Shown: one piece after another, positions 22,021 to 33,535 of the stretch
Position numbering within the stretch: position 1 is the first letter of the stretch
How the letters are laid out: each line of letters begins with the position of its first letter
Assembly (NCBI GenBank): GCA_951812925.1
Contig: OX638369.1
Location: 62,758,228-62,822,227, forward strand
Source of the DNA: Calliopum simillimum
Taxonomy: Eukaryota; Arthropoda; Insecta; Diptera; Lauxaniidae
Reading direction: 5' to 3'
DNA length: 64,000 nucleotides
The notes under the pieces: model-generated
What the model saw: the letters and a program-made list of their open reading frames with translations, nothing else
Told to the model about the DNA's origin: nothing
Database searches by the model: none
Made by a program: the position numbers and the translations under genes

Positions 22021-22434
22021 TATAAATTATGCTTTAATTTAAAGTACTTTTAAAAAAAATCTAAGGGGGCTTTTTTTAACAAAAATTCATAAGTATTTTT
22101 AAGTGTAAAAAATTTTGGTGAAAAAAAATTTTTTTCACCAAGAAATATTTTTTTTATAAAAAGAACATTTCAAAATGAATGGGATCATTAACTTAGATTT
22201 ATCAATTTACAAACTTTAGTGTAAGCTATAAATTTTTGAAAAAACACCCTTTTCATGAAAATTACTACAAACGCCAACTTTAACACCCTGTCTTTTAAAA
22301 ACAAATGGTACTAGGACCAAATCCTCCCGGATTGTTGTTCTTGCACACCAGATCGACTATATTGCCAAATTTGAGCGAAATCGGAGAAAAAAAATTTTTT
22401 TTTGGTACACTGGCATGGAGTGCTTCATATATAC

Positions 22435-24190
22435 ATAGATAATATCGAATAACACAACTGTTTTAGTACTATTTTCATTTCTTCAAATGCGTTTGATTTT
22501 GACAACTTTGCAAAATTATTTACTTATGTTAAAGTGAAGCCAAAGAGCGCCAAGCTTTTATTCCGTGGGTGAAGTTTAAAATATAGACTTTTTATTTTAA
22601 GTTACAAAAAGTAATGTATTTACTGCACATAACATATGTTTTTCTTATATAATTTTAATTTTATGTTGAAATAGGTGAAGTTTGCACTGAACTGCATACT
22701 ATCGATAGTTCGTGAGCAAACTATAGTCCACTATCAATAGTTTTCGAGCTCTAGTTGTAATTGTACGTATTGTTTCTGATTATGTAGATCTGTTTTGAAC
22801 TTTCGAAATTCGAATATTTATCCTAGTCTCATAGACTCCATAGAATAGTCTACAGCTCAATAATTTTAAAAATATTTGTTAGATAATGTTAAAGGTAACT
22901 TAAAGATAAAGTTTCACCTTAAACTTTTTAAAGTGTAGATTTAAGTATAATGTAATATCTTATGAAATAAAGAAACATTTCTTAATGCAAAACATTTAAG
23001 TTCGCATAGAATTTTGACATTGTCATTTTGCACGCTCATCCCATAGTTGTTATCCTTCGATTCAATTTGATTTGATGGAATTTTTTTGTCAATACTAAGT
23101 TGGAATGTGGCAGTTTTTGAAATTGGATTTTTTTCACCGCATAAGCCTTTTAAAGGACCTCAAAGCAAAACCTGCTCAACGCTCTCTAATCCATTATTAT
23201 TACATGTGAGAGCACAGCAACATCCAACCTGAAGGCTTTTTGGGCTGTCAAACGTTATGCTGTCCAAGCAAATTCTGCACATTACTATCCGAAATTCTTT
23301 TTAATACCATCGGTAGGCTTAATGGCAGCATACAGGTAGGCAGGCAAACAGCAACAACTTGAAAAGCATTTGTAAATGAAAAAATTTTACAACAAATAAA
23401 AAAAATTTTTTACATTTTCATTTGTCCGAAAGGCTTAACGTACAAAATCTGACTAAAAAAGCATGAAGCATTCCAACATAATGACAAAAAAAAATAAAAA
23501 TAATAAAAAAAAAAACGAGAAACATATGAAGCAATGTTTCGACGAAAAAAAAAGTCCTGCTAATCCGCTTATGTGTGCTGACGACTGTCCATATTGATTT
23601 ATATCCGTGTGGCCATTTTGTTGGAAAAACAACTTTCATTCATTTGGCCACAAATGACAGCATTTTGGGAGACGTCGTGGTCAGAGGTCTTTTTTGTTTT
23701 TTGTGTTTATTTTTTTTTTTTTTTTCTCAGAAATTTTAAAAGTTTAAGTCAAATTTTGTTAAAAGCATGTATCTTTTTCAAATTTATCCTTTATATGGAC
23801 CTATGTTTATTACGAATATGTAAAAATTATGGAAAGTTCAGTATGGATGTACTTCGGCTAAGACACATTATTGCAGTTATTCCCGGATTATGTAAAAACA
23901 AAATGATATGTACGAGTATTTACAAATATTTGTACCACATGAATGCAAATATTGATGTTCTTAAAAGTTGAAACGCAAGAATACATTAATCATAGAACAA
24001 ATTTGATAAATTTAAGGTTTAAAAACTTTGTCCTGAGAATGAAATATAGCTTTTAGTCCGTGAACCCGCGTACAACAAAAAATATTCATAAACACATTGC
24101 TGAGACTTCATGCATTTAATGTCCAGGTCGAGTTGGACAAAATTTTGAGAGAGGGGAAGTATCACAAATTCAATGGATTTCAAGTTATAC
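22435..24190. other. Non-coding, possibly unique sequence; nothing identified
   Basis: No repeat pair or domain was recognised. TATCGATAG at about 22,701 resembles a DREF-type site but has no promoter context. Poly-T near 23,700 and poly-A near 23,490 make small spurious ORFs. It could be intronic or intergenic host DNA. Confidence 0.35.
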
Positions 24191-24569
24191 TGGAATTAGC
24201 CAAGAAGTAGCGTTTCGTAACGTAACCTCACGGTTGCTTGTCAACGTAGTATCGATTAGTGAAAACGGTAGGAAATGTTCGAAATGTCACCTTACAACTT
24301 AAAAATTACTTGAAAAATTCCAGTTTTTGTAAACAAGCATCCATTGTCATACTTATTTTAATTAATTTGTTCAAAAAATTCCATTTATAACATCCAAATT
24401 TAATTTATTTTATCCAACAACGTAGTGCGACGTTTGAAGATTTAATTTCAACAGGTCTCAACGTTGCGTACCGCTACTTTACGATTTCACTAATCGCTTA
24501 CAAGCTTCTGCCATTTGATATATTTTGACAGAAGTTACGTTACGAAACGCTACTTCTTGGCTAATTCCA
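24191..24569. mobile_element. 379-bp MITE with ~37-bp TIRs
   Basis: TGGAATTAGCCAAGAAGTAG...CGTAACGTAAC at the left end is inverted at 24,532-24,569. Further inside, GATTAGTGAAA (24,253) pairs with TTTCACTAATC (24,484). No clear target duplication and no coding sequence. Confidence 0.75.
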
Positions 24570-24609
24570 CCATTAGATAAAAATTTATGAACACAACCTT
24601 GGTTTTTTT

Positions 24610-24860
24610 TTTTTTATTAGTTTCTGTGGGAAATTTGGTTGCATTACTGCAACAACGCTTTTTTTTACAGAATTTTCAAAACTTTTAGTGTATTAGAGGT
24701 ACCACGTCCTCTCGTCCGAATCAACAAAGTTTCCGATAAGAGCATGCATTTACTATCTTTAGTGCCTGAGGAAATTTTTGTTGGATTATCTCAAATAGCG
24801 CTTTCAGTTCAGCATTTGAAAATTTTTCTTCAATGGGAAGTGTCACGACCATCCGAATAA
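24610..24860 (+). repeat. Two diverged ~125-bp units of the dispersed repeat
   Basis: Carries GAGGTACCACGTCCTCTCGT and TGTTGGATTATCTCAAATAG, recognisable versions of the units in the 32-kb block and in the same orientation. The alternating units create a 73-codon ORF that I regard as chance. Confidence 0.6.
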
Positions 24861-25577
24861 TCGATGCTAGAGCATTCCCCGAGTATTTCTAGTATTAATG
24901 ATCAATCGCGTTTCAAATATTTTATTTTCGTATAAGTAGGTGGTAACTTTTACGACAAGGCAGTGTACAAATTTCATCGAATTATTTGCGTTCTGTTTAG
25001 CTGAAGGGGCAAATAAAGCGGACGCCAAAAACTAAATTCAGTGTAAAATAATTTATTATAATTAGTGGATTCAAATGGGTGTTTTGAAATTTTTCCATAT
25101 TATACAAATCTTAAATAAACTTTACAGTAGGGGAGATGTGTGTACCTTGGTCCAAGTGTACCTCGGTCCGAGTGCCGTTTGCCACTCAACAGCTGCACGT
25201 GTACGATAATGTTCTTCTATGGAATTTTCCACTCATACCGGTGACTCATATTATTTGACTTCAGACCGTCAAGCTGTATGCGTGTATAAAAAGCGACGGA
25301 AAAAGTGTTTTTTGAGTGTAAAAATTTGTTTTTGGAGTAAACTACGAAACGTTTTTTGAGAAACTTACTTGAAATATTTCAGTTTTACAACATCAGGAAG
25401 GAAGTTTAGTTATTGTTTTAAGCTTTTAGTGTGTTTTAGATGTATTTTCATTAATAAATGTTATGGGTTTTGACAGTTTTTAAAACATGCTGTGTGTGTG
25501 TACCTTGGACCTATGCTTATCGACCAGGAAGCCTTTTTCGACGGGCAACCATTAAGCCATAATCGCCACTCAATATA

Positions 25578-27241
25578 CAGCGGTCAAAAAAAGTATTCGA
25601 CATTGACTGAATTTTTTAGAAATCCTGCTACAACGGCAAAACGGAACGAAAAAATTTGAAACAAATAATTGAACTTTCAGCAGATAACATATTTTTATTC
25701 ATTTTTGTTGTTTTTAAACCAAAAAATTTCATACAAAATAACAAAAAAGCAATTCTAGTGCGAAACAACTTAAAATAGGTCAAAAAAAGTATTCGACATT
25801 TATGTAATAGTCTTAAGTTAAGATATCAAAAATATTATAAATAATATGTTTAATATTTTGTTATGCGTCCTCCACGTCTAATTACTTCTTTCAAACGCCT
25901 TTGCATTGATTGAACTAATTTTGATGTAATAGCTGGATCTATATTGGCCCATTCTTCCAATAAAATCTGCTGCATTTGTGTTTTGTTTGAGAAACTGCGT
26001 TTTCTCAATTTTAGTTCCAAATGTTCCCAAAGATGTTCGATGGGGTTTATGTCTGGACTTAGTGGAGGTGTTTTTATTACTTTTGGGCAATTATATAACA
26101 TCCAAAGCTTAGTATTTAACGCAGAATGCTTTGGATCGTTATCCTGATAATATTGAAAATCGTTACCAATGCCCAGTTTGTCTGCACTATCCTGCAAGTT
26201 TCTCTTCAATATGTCGATGTAGTATTTGTGATCCATTGTTCCATTTATTATTTCAATATTTCCCGCACCTGATGCCGCCATACATCCCCAAACCATTAAA
26301 CCGCCACCTCCATGTTTAACAGTAGCATTTGTATTGCGTTCTTCAAGCTCCGTAATTGGTTTTCTATAAACAATTACCTTGCCATCGCATCCAAAAAGGT
26401 TGAATTTGCTCTCGTCTGCAAAAATTACATTCGTCCAAAACGATTCTGGTTCTTTTACATACGCTCTTGCAAATTTAAGCCTTTTAATTCTATTAATTTT
26501 GTTCACAAATGGCTTCTTCCGTGCTGTTCTTCCTCTATAACCATGAATTTTAAGGGAATTTCGAATCGTCTGTGGAATAACCTCCACTCCTAAATATTCC
26601 TTAACGTTATTGCAGAGAATCGTTGCATTCGTTTTTGGATTTTTCTGAACTTGGCGTACTAGCCAACGATTATCCGCTACGGAAAGTGCTTTGGGTCGAC
26701 CAGATCTCGGCTTGTTTTCCACCGTTTTTGTTTCTTTCCACTTTTTTATAATATAATGAATTGTGCCTCTTGGCCTATTAACGATTTCGCTAATTTCTTT
26801 TTCCGTTAATCCACTTCTAAAATGTTTAATGATCAAAACTTTAACTTCATCTGAAACTTCTTTTAGCTTACGACCCATTTTGACACAATTAAAAGTTCAC
26901 TCAATAAAACACTTCACGACATGAAACCAAACGCTTACTTTTTCATAGGAAATAAAGTAACGGGATTTCACCGTTTTATTTTTGCCAATATTGAAGTGCT
27001 GCACAGAAGTGTTGCATAAATGTCGAATACTTTTTTTGACCTATTTTAAGTTGTTTCGCACTAGAATTGCTTTTTTGTTATTTTGTATGAAATTTTTTGG
27101 TTTAAAAACAACAAAAATGAATAAAAATATGTTATCTGCTGAAAGTTCAATTATTTGTTTCAAATTTTTTCGTTCCGTTTTGCCGTTGTAGCAGGATTTC
27201 TAAAAAATTCAGTCAATGTCGAATACTTTTTTTGACCGCTG
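25578..27241 (-). mobile_element. Apparently complete Tc1-like transposon, long identical TIRs
   Basis: 1,664 bp, flanked by TA (25,576-25,577 and 27,242-27,243). The TIRs are about 225 bp (25,578-25,803 and 27,018-27,241) and I found no mismatch when comparing them by eye. Each arm has the motif GGTCAAAAAAAGTATTCGAC at its outer and inner end, an IR/DR arrangement known from several Tc1 families where both repeats bind transposase. One uninterrupted transposase gene lies between. The second copy of host family C lacks the insert and shows the empty site. Confidence 0.92.
25850..26878 (-). CDS. Tc1-family transposase, DD34E, intact
   Basis: 342 residues from ATG (26,878) to a stop at 25,850, a normal Tc1 length. 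Residues 1-60 form the first paired-type helix-turn-helix, ending in the GRP linker (RSGRPKAL, 59-66); a second HTH follows to about 115. The catalytic triad is D155 (IFADESKF), D246 (YQDNDPKHSA) and E281 (NPIEHLWEHL), with 34 residues between the last two. A glycine-rich KHGGGGLMVWG lies at 189-198. It would bind the TIRs, cut and reinsert the element at TA in the nucleus. No frameshift or stop was seen. A basic nuclear-localisation stretch is plausible (RTARKKP, 117-123). Confidence 0.93.
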   Translation of the reverse strand: MGRKLKEVSDEVKVLIIKHFRSGLTEKEISEIVNRPRGTIHYIIKKWKETKTVENKPRSGRPKALSVADNRWLVRQVQKNPKTNATILCNNVKEYLGVEVIPQTIRNSLKIHGYRGRTARKKPFVNKINRIKRLKFARAYVKEPESFWTNVIFADESKFNLFGCDGKVIVYRKPITELEERNTNATVKHGGGGLMVWGCMAASGAGNIEIINGTMDHKYYIDILKRNLQDSADKLGIGNDFQYYQDNDPKHSALNTKLWMLYNCPKVIKTPPLSPDINPIEHLWEHLELKLRKRSFSNKTQMQQILLEEWANIDPAITSKLVQSMQRRLKEVIRRGGRITKY

Positions 27242-27704
27242 TAATAGTATTAATATTATTTACGGGATTAATGTATTTATCTGCAATCATTTTTGTTTAA
27301 TCAATTGTTTTTAACTAAATGCACTTTTTTGTGTTATAATTTTTGTTTATGAAAATTTTTTTTTTTTATTGAAACAAAATTTTACTTTTGATTACATGAT
27401 AAATGGTTCTATCATAATTTATTATCTAAATACAATGTATTCTCTTTTATTTTTAATAGTCCAAGGTACACTTGCATGGTGTACCTTGGACCGTTTGAAA
27501 TTGCAACGGAAAAAGTAATATTTCTATTCAATGGTAAGACATAGAAATATCATTTTCACGTCATTTGATGCTGCAAGCATTGTAGAAATATAAATTAATT
27601 AAAAAACTAAAGAAACTTTTTTGGAAAATCAGGCACATTGAAAAAACTGAAAAGTGGACCAAGGTACACACATCTCCCCTACAAATGGATTTGGTTGTAT
27701 ACAT

Positions 27705-29565
27705 TAGAGCGCCCACAAGATGTATGAAATGTGCAAAGTTTTGAATTTATTTGCTCCCCGTCCATTTCCTGAAATTAGAGGTCAAAAAAATAAGACCTCA
27801 AAAAAAAATTTGGAATCGATAGTGGAAAAAACCCAGCCGGTTTTCGATCAAAGGTCGAAAAATTGACTAAAAAAAGGGAAGTCGCTTTGACTGCCCATTA
27901 CTTCAAAACTAATCATTTTTTCATAATATTTTCAAGACAACTTTTGTAGAGCATTATTAGGTCAACATTATCTTCTTAGAAAGTTTTGGTCCAAAAATTA
28001 AACTTGATGCTGTTTCGGTACACAAATTTAAATTTTTTAGGAAAATTTTCATGTCTTTTTTGCTATAAATTGGTTGTTTGTAATTTTCAAAGGGCGGAAT
28101 ATTTGTTATGGAATTTTTATGTTAAAGGAAATTAAATGTTCATTAATTTAAAAAGAAAAAAAAAAATTTTACAAAAATATTAAATTTTAAGGTATGGAGC
28201 CGGTCTCAAAGTTTGGAAAAAAATGAAGTATTTTAATTTTTTTCTTTTAATCGCTTTTTTATTGGATGCAAGAAAATATATTGCTAGTTGTTATTAAATG
28301 CGTCATTTAGAACTGCTTTTTGCCTTCAAAATGAGCTATGAAATGGGCTTGTGCGACATTTTTTCAAAAAGTTATGATCATTTTAAAATGACATCATGAA
28401 AGTTGAAAATCATGTATGGATTTTCTATAGCAACTGCCATATTACTATATCTTTTATAATGTTATTTTAAAATGGTCATAACTTTTTAAAGAAAAATCAT
28501 ACAAGACTATTCTGTAACTCATTTTGAAGAAGAAGAACAGTACTAAATGGCGCATTTAATAGAAAAGACCAAAACAATTTTGTGCGTGTTCTACACAACC
28601 TGCAAAATCGTGTTTTTTGAACATTAGGGGTGAGATATCTCACAAACCATAAGTGGTACAGCAATTTCGCGCCCAATTTCGAATTCAGCATTAATAACTA
28701 CATCTAAAATGACTATTTTGGTTTTGATTTGTAGTCGTTTTTTTTTTAAATACCGTTTTTCGACCCCATTTTAAAAACCATGCCATGAACCGATTTTGAA
28801 AACTTTTTTTTCTTATTCAGTAAATGCTTGGGTGCAATTTCACAGCTTTGTGCAGTTCTCGACAACTTGATTGAAATTTTTTCCTGAACTGCGTGCACGA
28901 ATTTGGAAATTTTCGATTATCTCTACTGGAACAGCCCAAAAACGCACTAAAACGAAAATAAATGCTATTTTCGTGTTAAGCAATCCCAAATTAGTTTAAG
29001 AAATATGACTAGTAAAAAGTTTTTTTCCAGATTAAAAATTAAGAAGAAAAAAAAAAAAAAAAAATTTTTTTTTTTAACTTTGAAATAGGCTCCATTTCTT
29101 AAAAACTAAAATTTTTTAGTAATTTTTCTTTTAAATTAATCAACATTTAATTCCCTACAATATAGGAATTCCAGAACAAATATTCCATCTTTTAAAAATT
29201 ACAAAAAACCAATTTATTGAAAAAAAGTCATGAAAATTTCCTTAAAAAATTTAAGTTTTTGTACCGAAACAACAACAAATTTAATTTTTGGACCAAAATT
29301 TTTTAAGAAGATAATGTAGACCAAGTCAGTCTCAACAAAAGTTGTCTTGAAAATATTATGAAAAAATTAACAGTTTTAAAGTAACAGGCAGTCAAAGCGA
29401 CTTGCCTTTTTTTAGTCAATTTTTCGACCTTTGATCGAAAACCGGCTGGGTTTTTTCCACTACCGATTCCAAATTTTTTTTTGAGATCTTATTTTTTTGA
29501 CCTCTAATTTCAGGAAATGGACGGGGAGCAAACAAAATCAGAATTTCGCACATATGGGCGCTCTA
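27705..29565. mobile_element. Family D fold-back element, 8-bp TSD (copy 1)
   Basis: Ends TAGAGCGCCC and GGGCGCTCTA, flanked by GTATACAT at 27,697-27,704 and 29,566-29,573. Terminal arms of about 500 bp are inverted copies (CCCCGTCCATTTCCTGAAAT near 27,758, its reverse near 29,507; TTTTCGATCAAAGGTCGAAA near 27,841, its reverse near 29,430). Inside, 28,295-28,562 is a second inverted repeat. The first bases fit the hAT-type YARNG start and the 8-bp duplication agrees. Non-coding. A second, interrupted copy starts at 37,080. Confidence 0.85.
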
Positions 29566-29573
29566 GTATACAT

Positions 29574-31355
29574 CAGAGATGTGCACGATGTCCATTCACA
29601 GAAAAAAAAATATCGGTCAATCCAACCGATTTCAACGATAGAAATTGCACCAACCCGCAGTAAAGGTTAAATTGACTGTGCAGTCTAGTAAAATTACTGT
29701 AAAAATAGTACTGTACAGTTGCTGTTAAAATGTTTAGGTACTGTGAAAACAGTTAATTTAACCTAACAATATAAACTGTTCCAAACAGTTAAAACTGTTT
29801 TGAAACGGTTTAATAGTTAGCACCCCAGAAGGGCTGTAACTACCCGTTTCCAAAAACTCGTAGAAATTATAGCAAACAACTTCTACGGCGACACCATTTC
29901 AAATGGCAAAATATCAGTACAACTCTAGCAAACTTATGTTGATTTATTCTTAAACAATGTGAGAATTTTATGAACCTGTTAAAAACTCAATTCAAAATAT
30001 TATTCATATGAAAAAAAAAAAATTATGGAATACAAAATGTACAGTTGAATTCAACTGTAGAAAAGTAAAGCTGATTCTGAAATTTTGAATTTTTGTTTTT
30101 GTTTCCTATAGAAAATTTGAAAAACTATAGAATACAAAATTTATAGTTAATTTTACCGTCAGTTTTTTTTTTCTGTGTTCAAACGCTTTTATGAGACATT
30201 CGCAAAAAAACGAACCGAGAATCATCACTAGACAGCAAACGCACGAAACGAATGGAAGCACGACAGTAGACAAAAAAATGCAATGAGCTTCGCCGACACG
30301 AAGGCGAAAAGCAATAAAGACAGTGAAAAAGGCAACGAATGTTCTGAGTTTTGCTGACACGAAGCCTAAAAGCAATAAAGGCAGTGAAAAAAGTAACGAG
30401 TATTGGAAAAAGCACCACTGCATTGCATTGCGTTTTATTAAATTTTTTATGCATTATTATTAAGTTTAAAGCATTTCTTGTCTTTGGTGACCCCTCACGA
30501 AATTTTAAGTAGAATATATTTGTAGAATACATTAACCTATTATAACCCACTTTCCGAAAAGGGGTCAAAAAGATTCTAAAAGACAAGATATAATGGTTAA
30601 AAAATGTTTATTGCGTAGTTTCATGTTTACTCTGTAGCAACATATTTTGTCCAAAATGAAGATTTAGAGATTCGAAAATAAATTTTTTGTAAGTATTTAA
30701 GCCAAAAAAAAAAAAAAACAATATCTGGTTGATTTAAGTTTCCAGATATGATTTTTTTATACCTTAGGCGAAATATTTGTCATATCTCAGAACTCATTCC
30801 GAACTTTTTTGCAATTGTTATAAAAGAAAAACTGCATCAATCCGAGGTTTTGCATAAAACGGCGTTGAGCGACCTCTAAATGCAATTCCAAAAATTTTAC
30901 AAAACTCTCAGCTAATTTTTTTGACATTCTCTTTCAGATTTTTGAGGGTTGTTCTGGAATTTAAAAAAAATTGTTTTTTTCTTTTTTTAATCCTGAAGTC
31001 TAATGTGTCCAACATTGGAATATGAACAACAAAAACAAAAAAAGGAATTTTTCCTATTTTACATTGCATTTACTTAACTTTGTCCGCAATGCACGGCAAA
31101 TTTTAAATTTAACAGTAAGTTTGTACAAAACATGAGCGCTAACAGACTACTCGTTGCTTTTTCCAATATTCGTTGCCTTTTCCATTGCCTTTATTGCTTT
31201 CGCCTTCGTGTTTGCCGAAGCTCATTGCTTTTATTTTGAGCAAGCGTCAACACTGCAGCACACTACTCGCTGCTATCGATTCTGAATGAAAGCACGGCAA
31301 AGACAACGAATAACCGAAGAGCAAGTAAACGCGAGCTCTTCATTGGAGATCTCTG
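29574..31355. mobile_element. Family E element, hAT-type end CAGAGATG, 8-bp TSD
   Basis: Ends CAGAGATG and GATCTCTG, flanked by GTATACAT at 29,566-29,573 and 31,356-31,363. Subterminal segments mirror each other: GCAATGAGCTTCGCC...AAGGCGAAAAGCAATAAA near 30,280-30,320 pairs with the reverse near 31,180-31,225. The middle (30,430-31,130) is AT-rich without coding potential. A 581-bp family B MITE sits in its left arm. Non-autonomous hAT is the best call. Confidence 0.8.
29597..30177. mobile_element. Family B MITE, copy 2
   Basis: Same CACAGAAAAAAAAA ends and nearly the same interior as the 21.3-kb copy, lacking its internal ~130-bp duplication. It is flanked by TT on each side and not TA, so the 2-bp duplication is imperfect or mutated. 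Inserted in the left arm of the family E element. Confidence 0.8.
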
Positions 31356-31363
31356 GTATACAT

Positions 31364-32029
31364 ATGTATGTGTTTTGTGTAAATTCGTCCACCGATGTGA
31401 CGTCTTTTGTCCACCGTTGTGTGCAGTCTTCTGGAACGTATCTTTGGGTTTTTGGTGTCTTCTCTGTGGGATAGTGTGGTGTTCACGTTGATGTTATCAG
31501 TTTGATGTTCTTCATATGTTCATATATATAAGAATTGTCGATAATTTTGGGTTTTTATCTTTATGTACTTTTTATATTGATCAGTTCGCAGACTTTCTAT
31601 TTTTGTGTTAAGCAAAAGAATGACGAATTTCAGCTTGTCATTTTAACTCGTTGTTAGCATAACGAGTAAACGACAGCAGCGCTGTTCGGCAGGTTGCAAA
31701 GGCAGGCAGATAATCGGGATGCACACTGTTCACGTTGGACGTAAACACTTTCAAAAACTACGGATTAAGCTAGATGCATGAAATTTGGTACAGATAACAA
31801 CAATATTACTGGGCTACCTTGGACGTGATCGGTTTATCTCCATGCATAGTTCCCATACAATGTTTCAACTAGCTTATATGGGAGGTAGGCGTGAACATCA
31901 ACCGATGGCGCTCATTTTTAACCCTAATCAGACCACGGCTCTCAGTGTACCAAGTTTTACGTATACAGCTTTATCCGTTTGGGCGTAATTGTAATTTCAA
32001 AAAAAAAACTAGTAAGGGTGTAAAATTTG
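31364..32029. other. Non-coding; no family recognised
   Basis: Moderately complex sequence. The part from 31,740 to 31,985 (GGACGTAAACACTTTCAAAA, GCATGAAATTTGGTACAGAT, TATGGGAGGTAGGCGTGA) has the style of the neighbouring repeat block and is probably its left flank or a related repeat. Confidence 0.4.
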
Positions 32030-32925
32030 GCCTGGCCAAACATTAAATACCCTCCACTGCAGTATTTTTAAAATTTTGCACATATGGGAGGTGCTACGCT
32101 TTCTTGTCCGAGTTCACCCAGTTTTTGTCCAGAGTTAGGATTTATAGTTTTTAGTGTCTAAGTGAAAAACGTTTTCAGTATAGCGTTTTGAAGTTTTTGC
32201 TTATATAGGAGGAGCCACGCCCTCTTGTCCGAGTTCGTCTAGTTTAAGTTTAAAGCGTGCATTTATAGTCTTTAGTATTTGAGTGAAGTTTGGTTGGATT
32301 ATCTCAAAAAACTCTTTCAGTATAGCATTTTGAAACTTTTGCTTATATGGGAAGTGCCACGCCCCTTGTCCGGTTTCACCCAATTTTTGTTGAGAGCTTT
32401 CATTTATGATTCTTAGTGTCTGAGTCGAATTTGATTTGAATATCTCAAAAAACGCTTTCTGTATAGCGTTTTAAAGCTTTTGCTTATATGGGAGGTGCCA
32501 CGCCCTCTTGTTCGAATTCGTTGAGTTTTTTGTCAGAGCTTGCGCTTATAATTTTTAGTATTTATGCGTATTTTGGTTGCATTGTCGTGAAAAATACTCC
32601 TAAAATTGCATTTTGAATATATTTTTTGTATGGGCGGTAGGCGTGTCCGTTGACCGATTTCGCTCATTTTCAATCCCCCGAACTACCTTTAACGACGGAG
32701 ACAGTGTATCAAATTTCATTGAATTATCTTGCTTACTTTTCCCAAAAAGTGTATTTCAACACACAGCCAGCCAGCCATCCAGCCAGACAGACGGACATGG
32801 CTATATCGACTCAGGAGGTGATGCTGATCAAGAATATATATACTTTTCTATATCTGCCACGCCTCCTTCTCTGCGTTACAAACGGAAGGACAAAGTGAAT
32901 ATACCCTGGGTGTAGGGTATAAAAA
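32030..32925 (+). repeat. Dispersed repeat with four ~125-bp tandem units (copy 2)
   Basis: Starts GTGTAAAATTTGGCCTGGCC, has four units carrying TATGGGAGGTGCCACGCCCTC-like cores (about 32,085, 32,205, 32,345 and 32,490), then the TATGGGCGGTAGGCGTGTCC segment, GACTCAGGAGGTGATGCTGA, and ends ATACCCTGGGTGTAGGGTAT. Copies lie reversed at 18.07-18.73 kb, partly at 24.6 kb, and as a short end fragment at 46.86-46.97 kb. The ends contain a palindromic CCCTAC/GTAGGG-like signal. No coding role seen. Confidence 0.75.
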
Positions 32926-33535
32926 GATTTATAGTAATCTTAGAGCATAAAATTTGTAATGTATTGTAAACTGAAACCTACCAAGAAATGAAATTTTCAC
33001 ATATTTTGCATCTTTTTCAATATTTAGACTGTTTTGCTGTATTTTCCTTCAATTTAGTTTGAGAAATTCATATGCGTAACGTTATCAACGCTTTTGTGTG
33101 ACGTTACCAACGCTGCTTTAACGTCTGTAAATCCACCAATAATAATTTTTTCAACACAATTACCATTTCAATCTTAACTTTGATCCTCTACCTTCAAGTT
33201 GAAGAGGGTGCTTGCGAAAATACATTACTAGATTTGAAGATTTTTTCGAAAATGTGCACTGACCTCAAAATTCACTTCCAAAATATAGTAACGATACCGA
33301 CGCCACTTATTCTATTATAACTCCAAAGTCACAAGTGATAGTCAAAAACTTTGCTCCTATCAAAAATATTAGTCTCAGGGAGCTTTATTATATGCATTTA
33401 AGAAATTGTTTTTTTAATTATTTTCTAAGGGATATGAGCAAAAATTTGAGTGCGAACGTATTGCTGCAAACAGTGGCCGTACCTATATATTTTACCTATA
33501 TGGAAATATTTATTTACATATCTGTGGGCTTTTAA
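32926..33535. other. Non-coding, nothing identified
   Basis: AT-rich. A short local echo of AACGTTATCAACGC and GACGTTACCAACGC (about 33,080 and 33,102) is the only pattern seen. Confidence 0.3.

Larger units (their letters stand above)
19473..22434. mobile_element. Fold-back element hosting an RTE copy and a MITE
   Basis: The left end TATATGAAGCACTCCATGCC (19,470s) is answered by GGCATGGAGTGCTTCATATA at about 22,412-22,432. After the RTE insert the left arm resumes at 20,441 with GTGTACCAAAAAAAAATTTT and runs to about 21,045; the right arm mirrors it from about 21,050 to 22,410, e.g. GGTGTTAAAGTTGGCGTTT (20,570) against AACGCCAACTTTAACACC (22,271). Subtracting the inserts leaves about 1.3 kb of arms around an A/T-rich pivot. 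ATAT on both outer sides may be the duplication, but the exact ends are uncertain. Confidence 0.75.
25130..27679. mobile_element. Family C element, TA-flanked, with repeated GTACCTTGG motifs (copy 1)
   Basis: Ends GGGGAGATGTGTGTACC and its inverse, flanked by TA (25,128-25,129 and 27,680-27,681). Without the nested Tc1 it is about 884 bp. GTACCTTGG or its inverse occurs at both ends and internally (about 25,500; and the palindromic pair near 27,463-27,488). A second copy lies at 37,945-38,804. The TA duplication suggests a non-autonomous Tc1/mariner family. No protein recognised. Confidence 0.8.

Noticed and set aside
22698..22710. TATCGATAG as a DREF promoter element
   Set aside because: A single 8-base match in AT-rich DNA with no nearby gene or other core motif.
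24639..24860. 73-codon plus-strand ORF
   Set aside because: It falls within two units of the dispersed repeat and resembles no protein.
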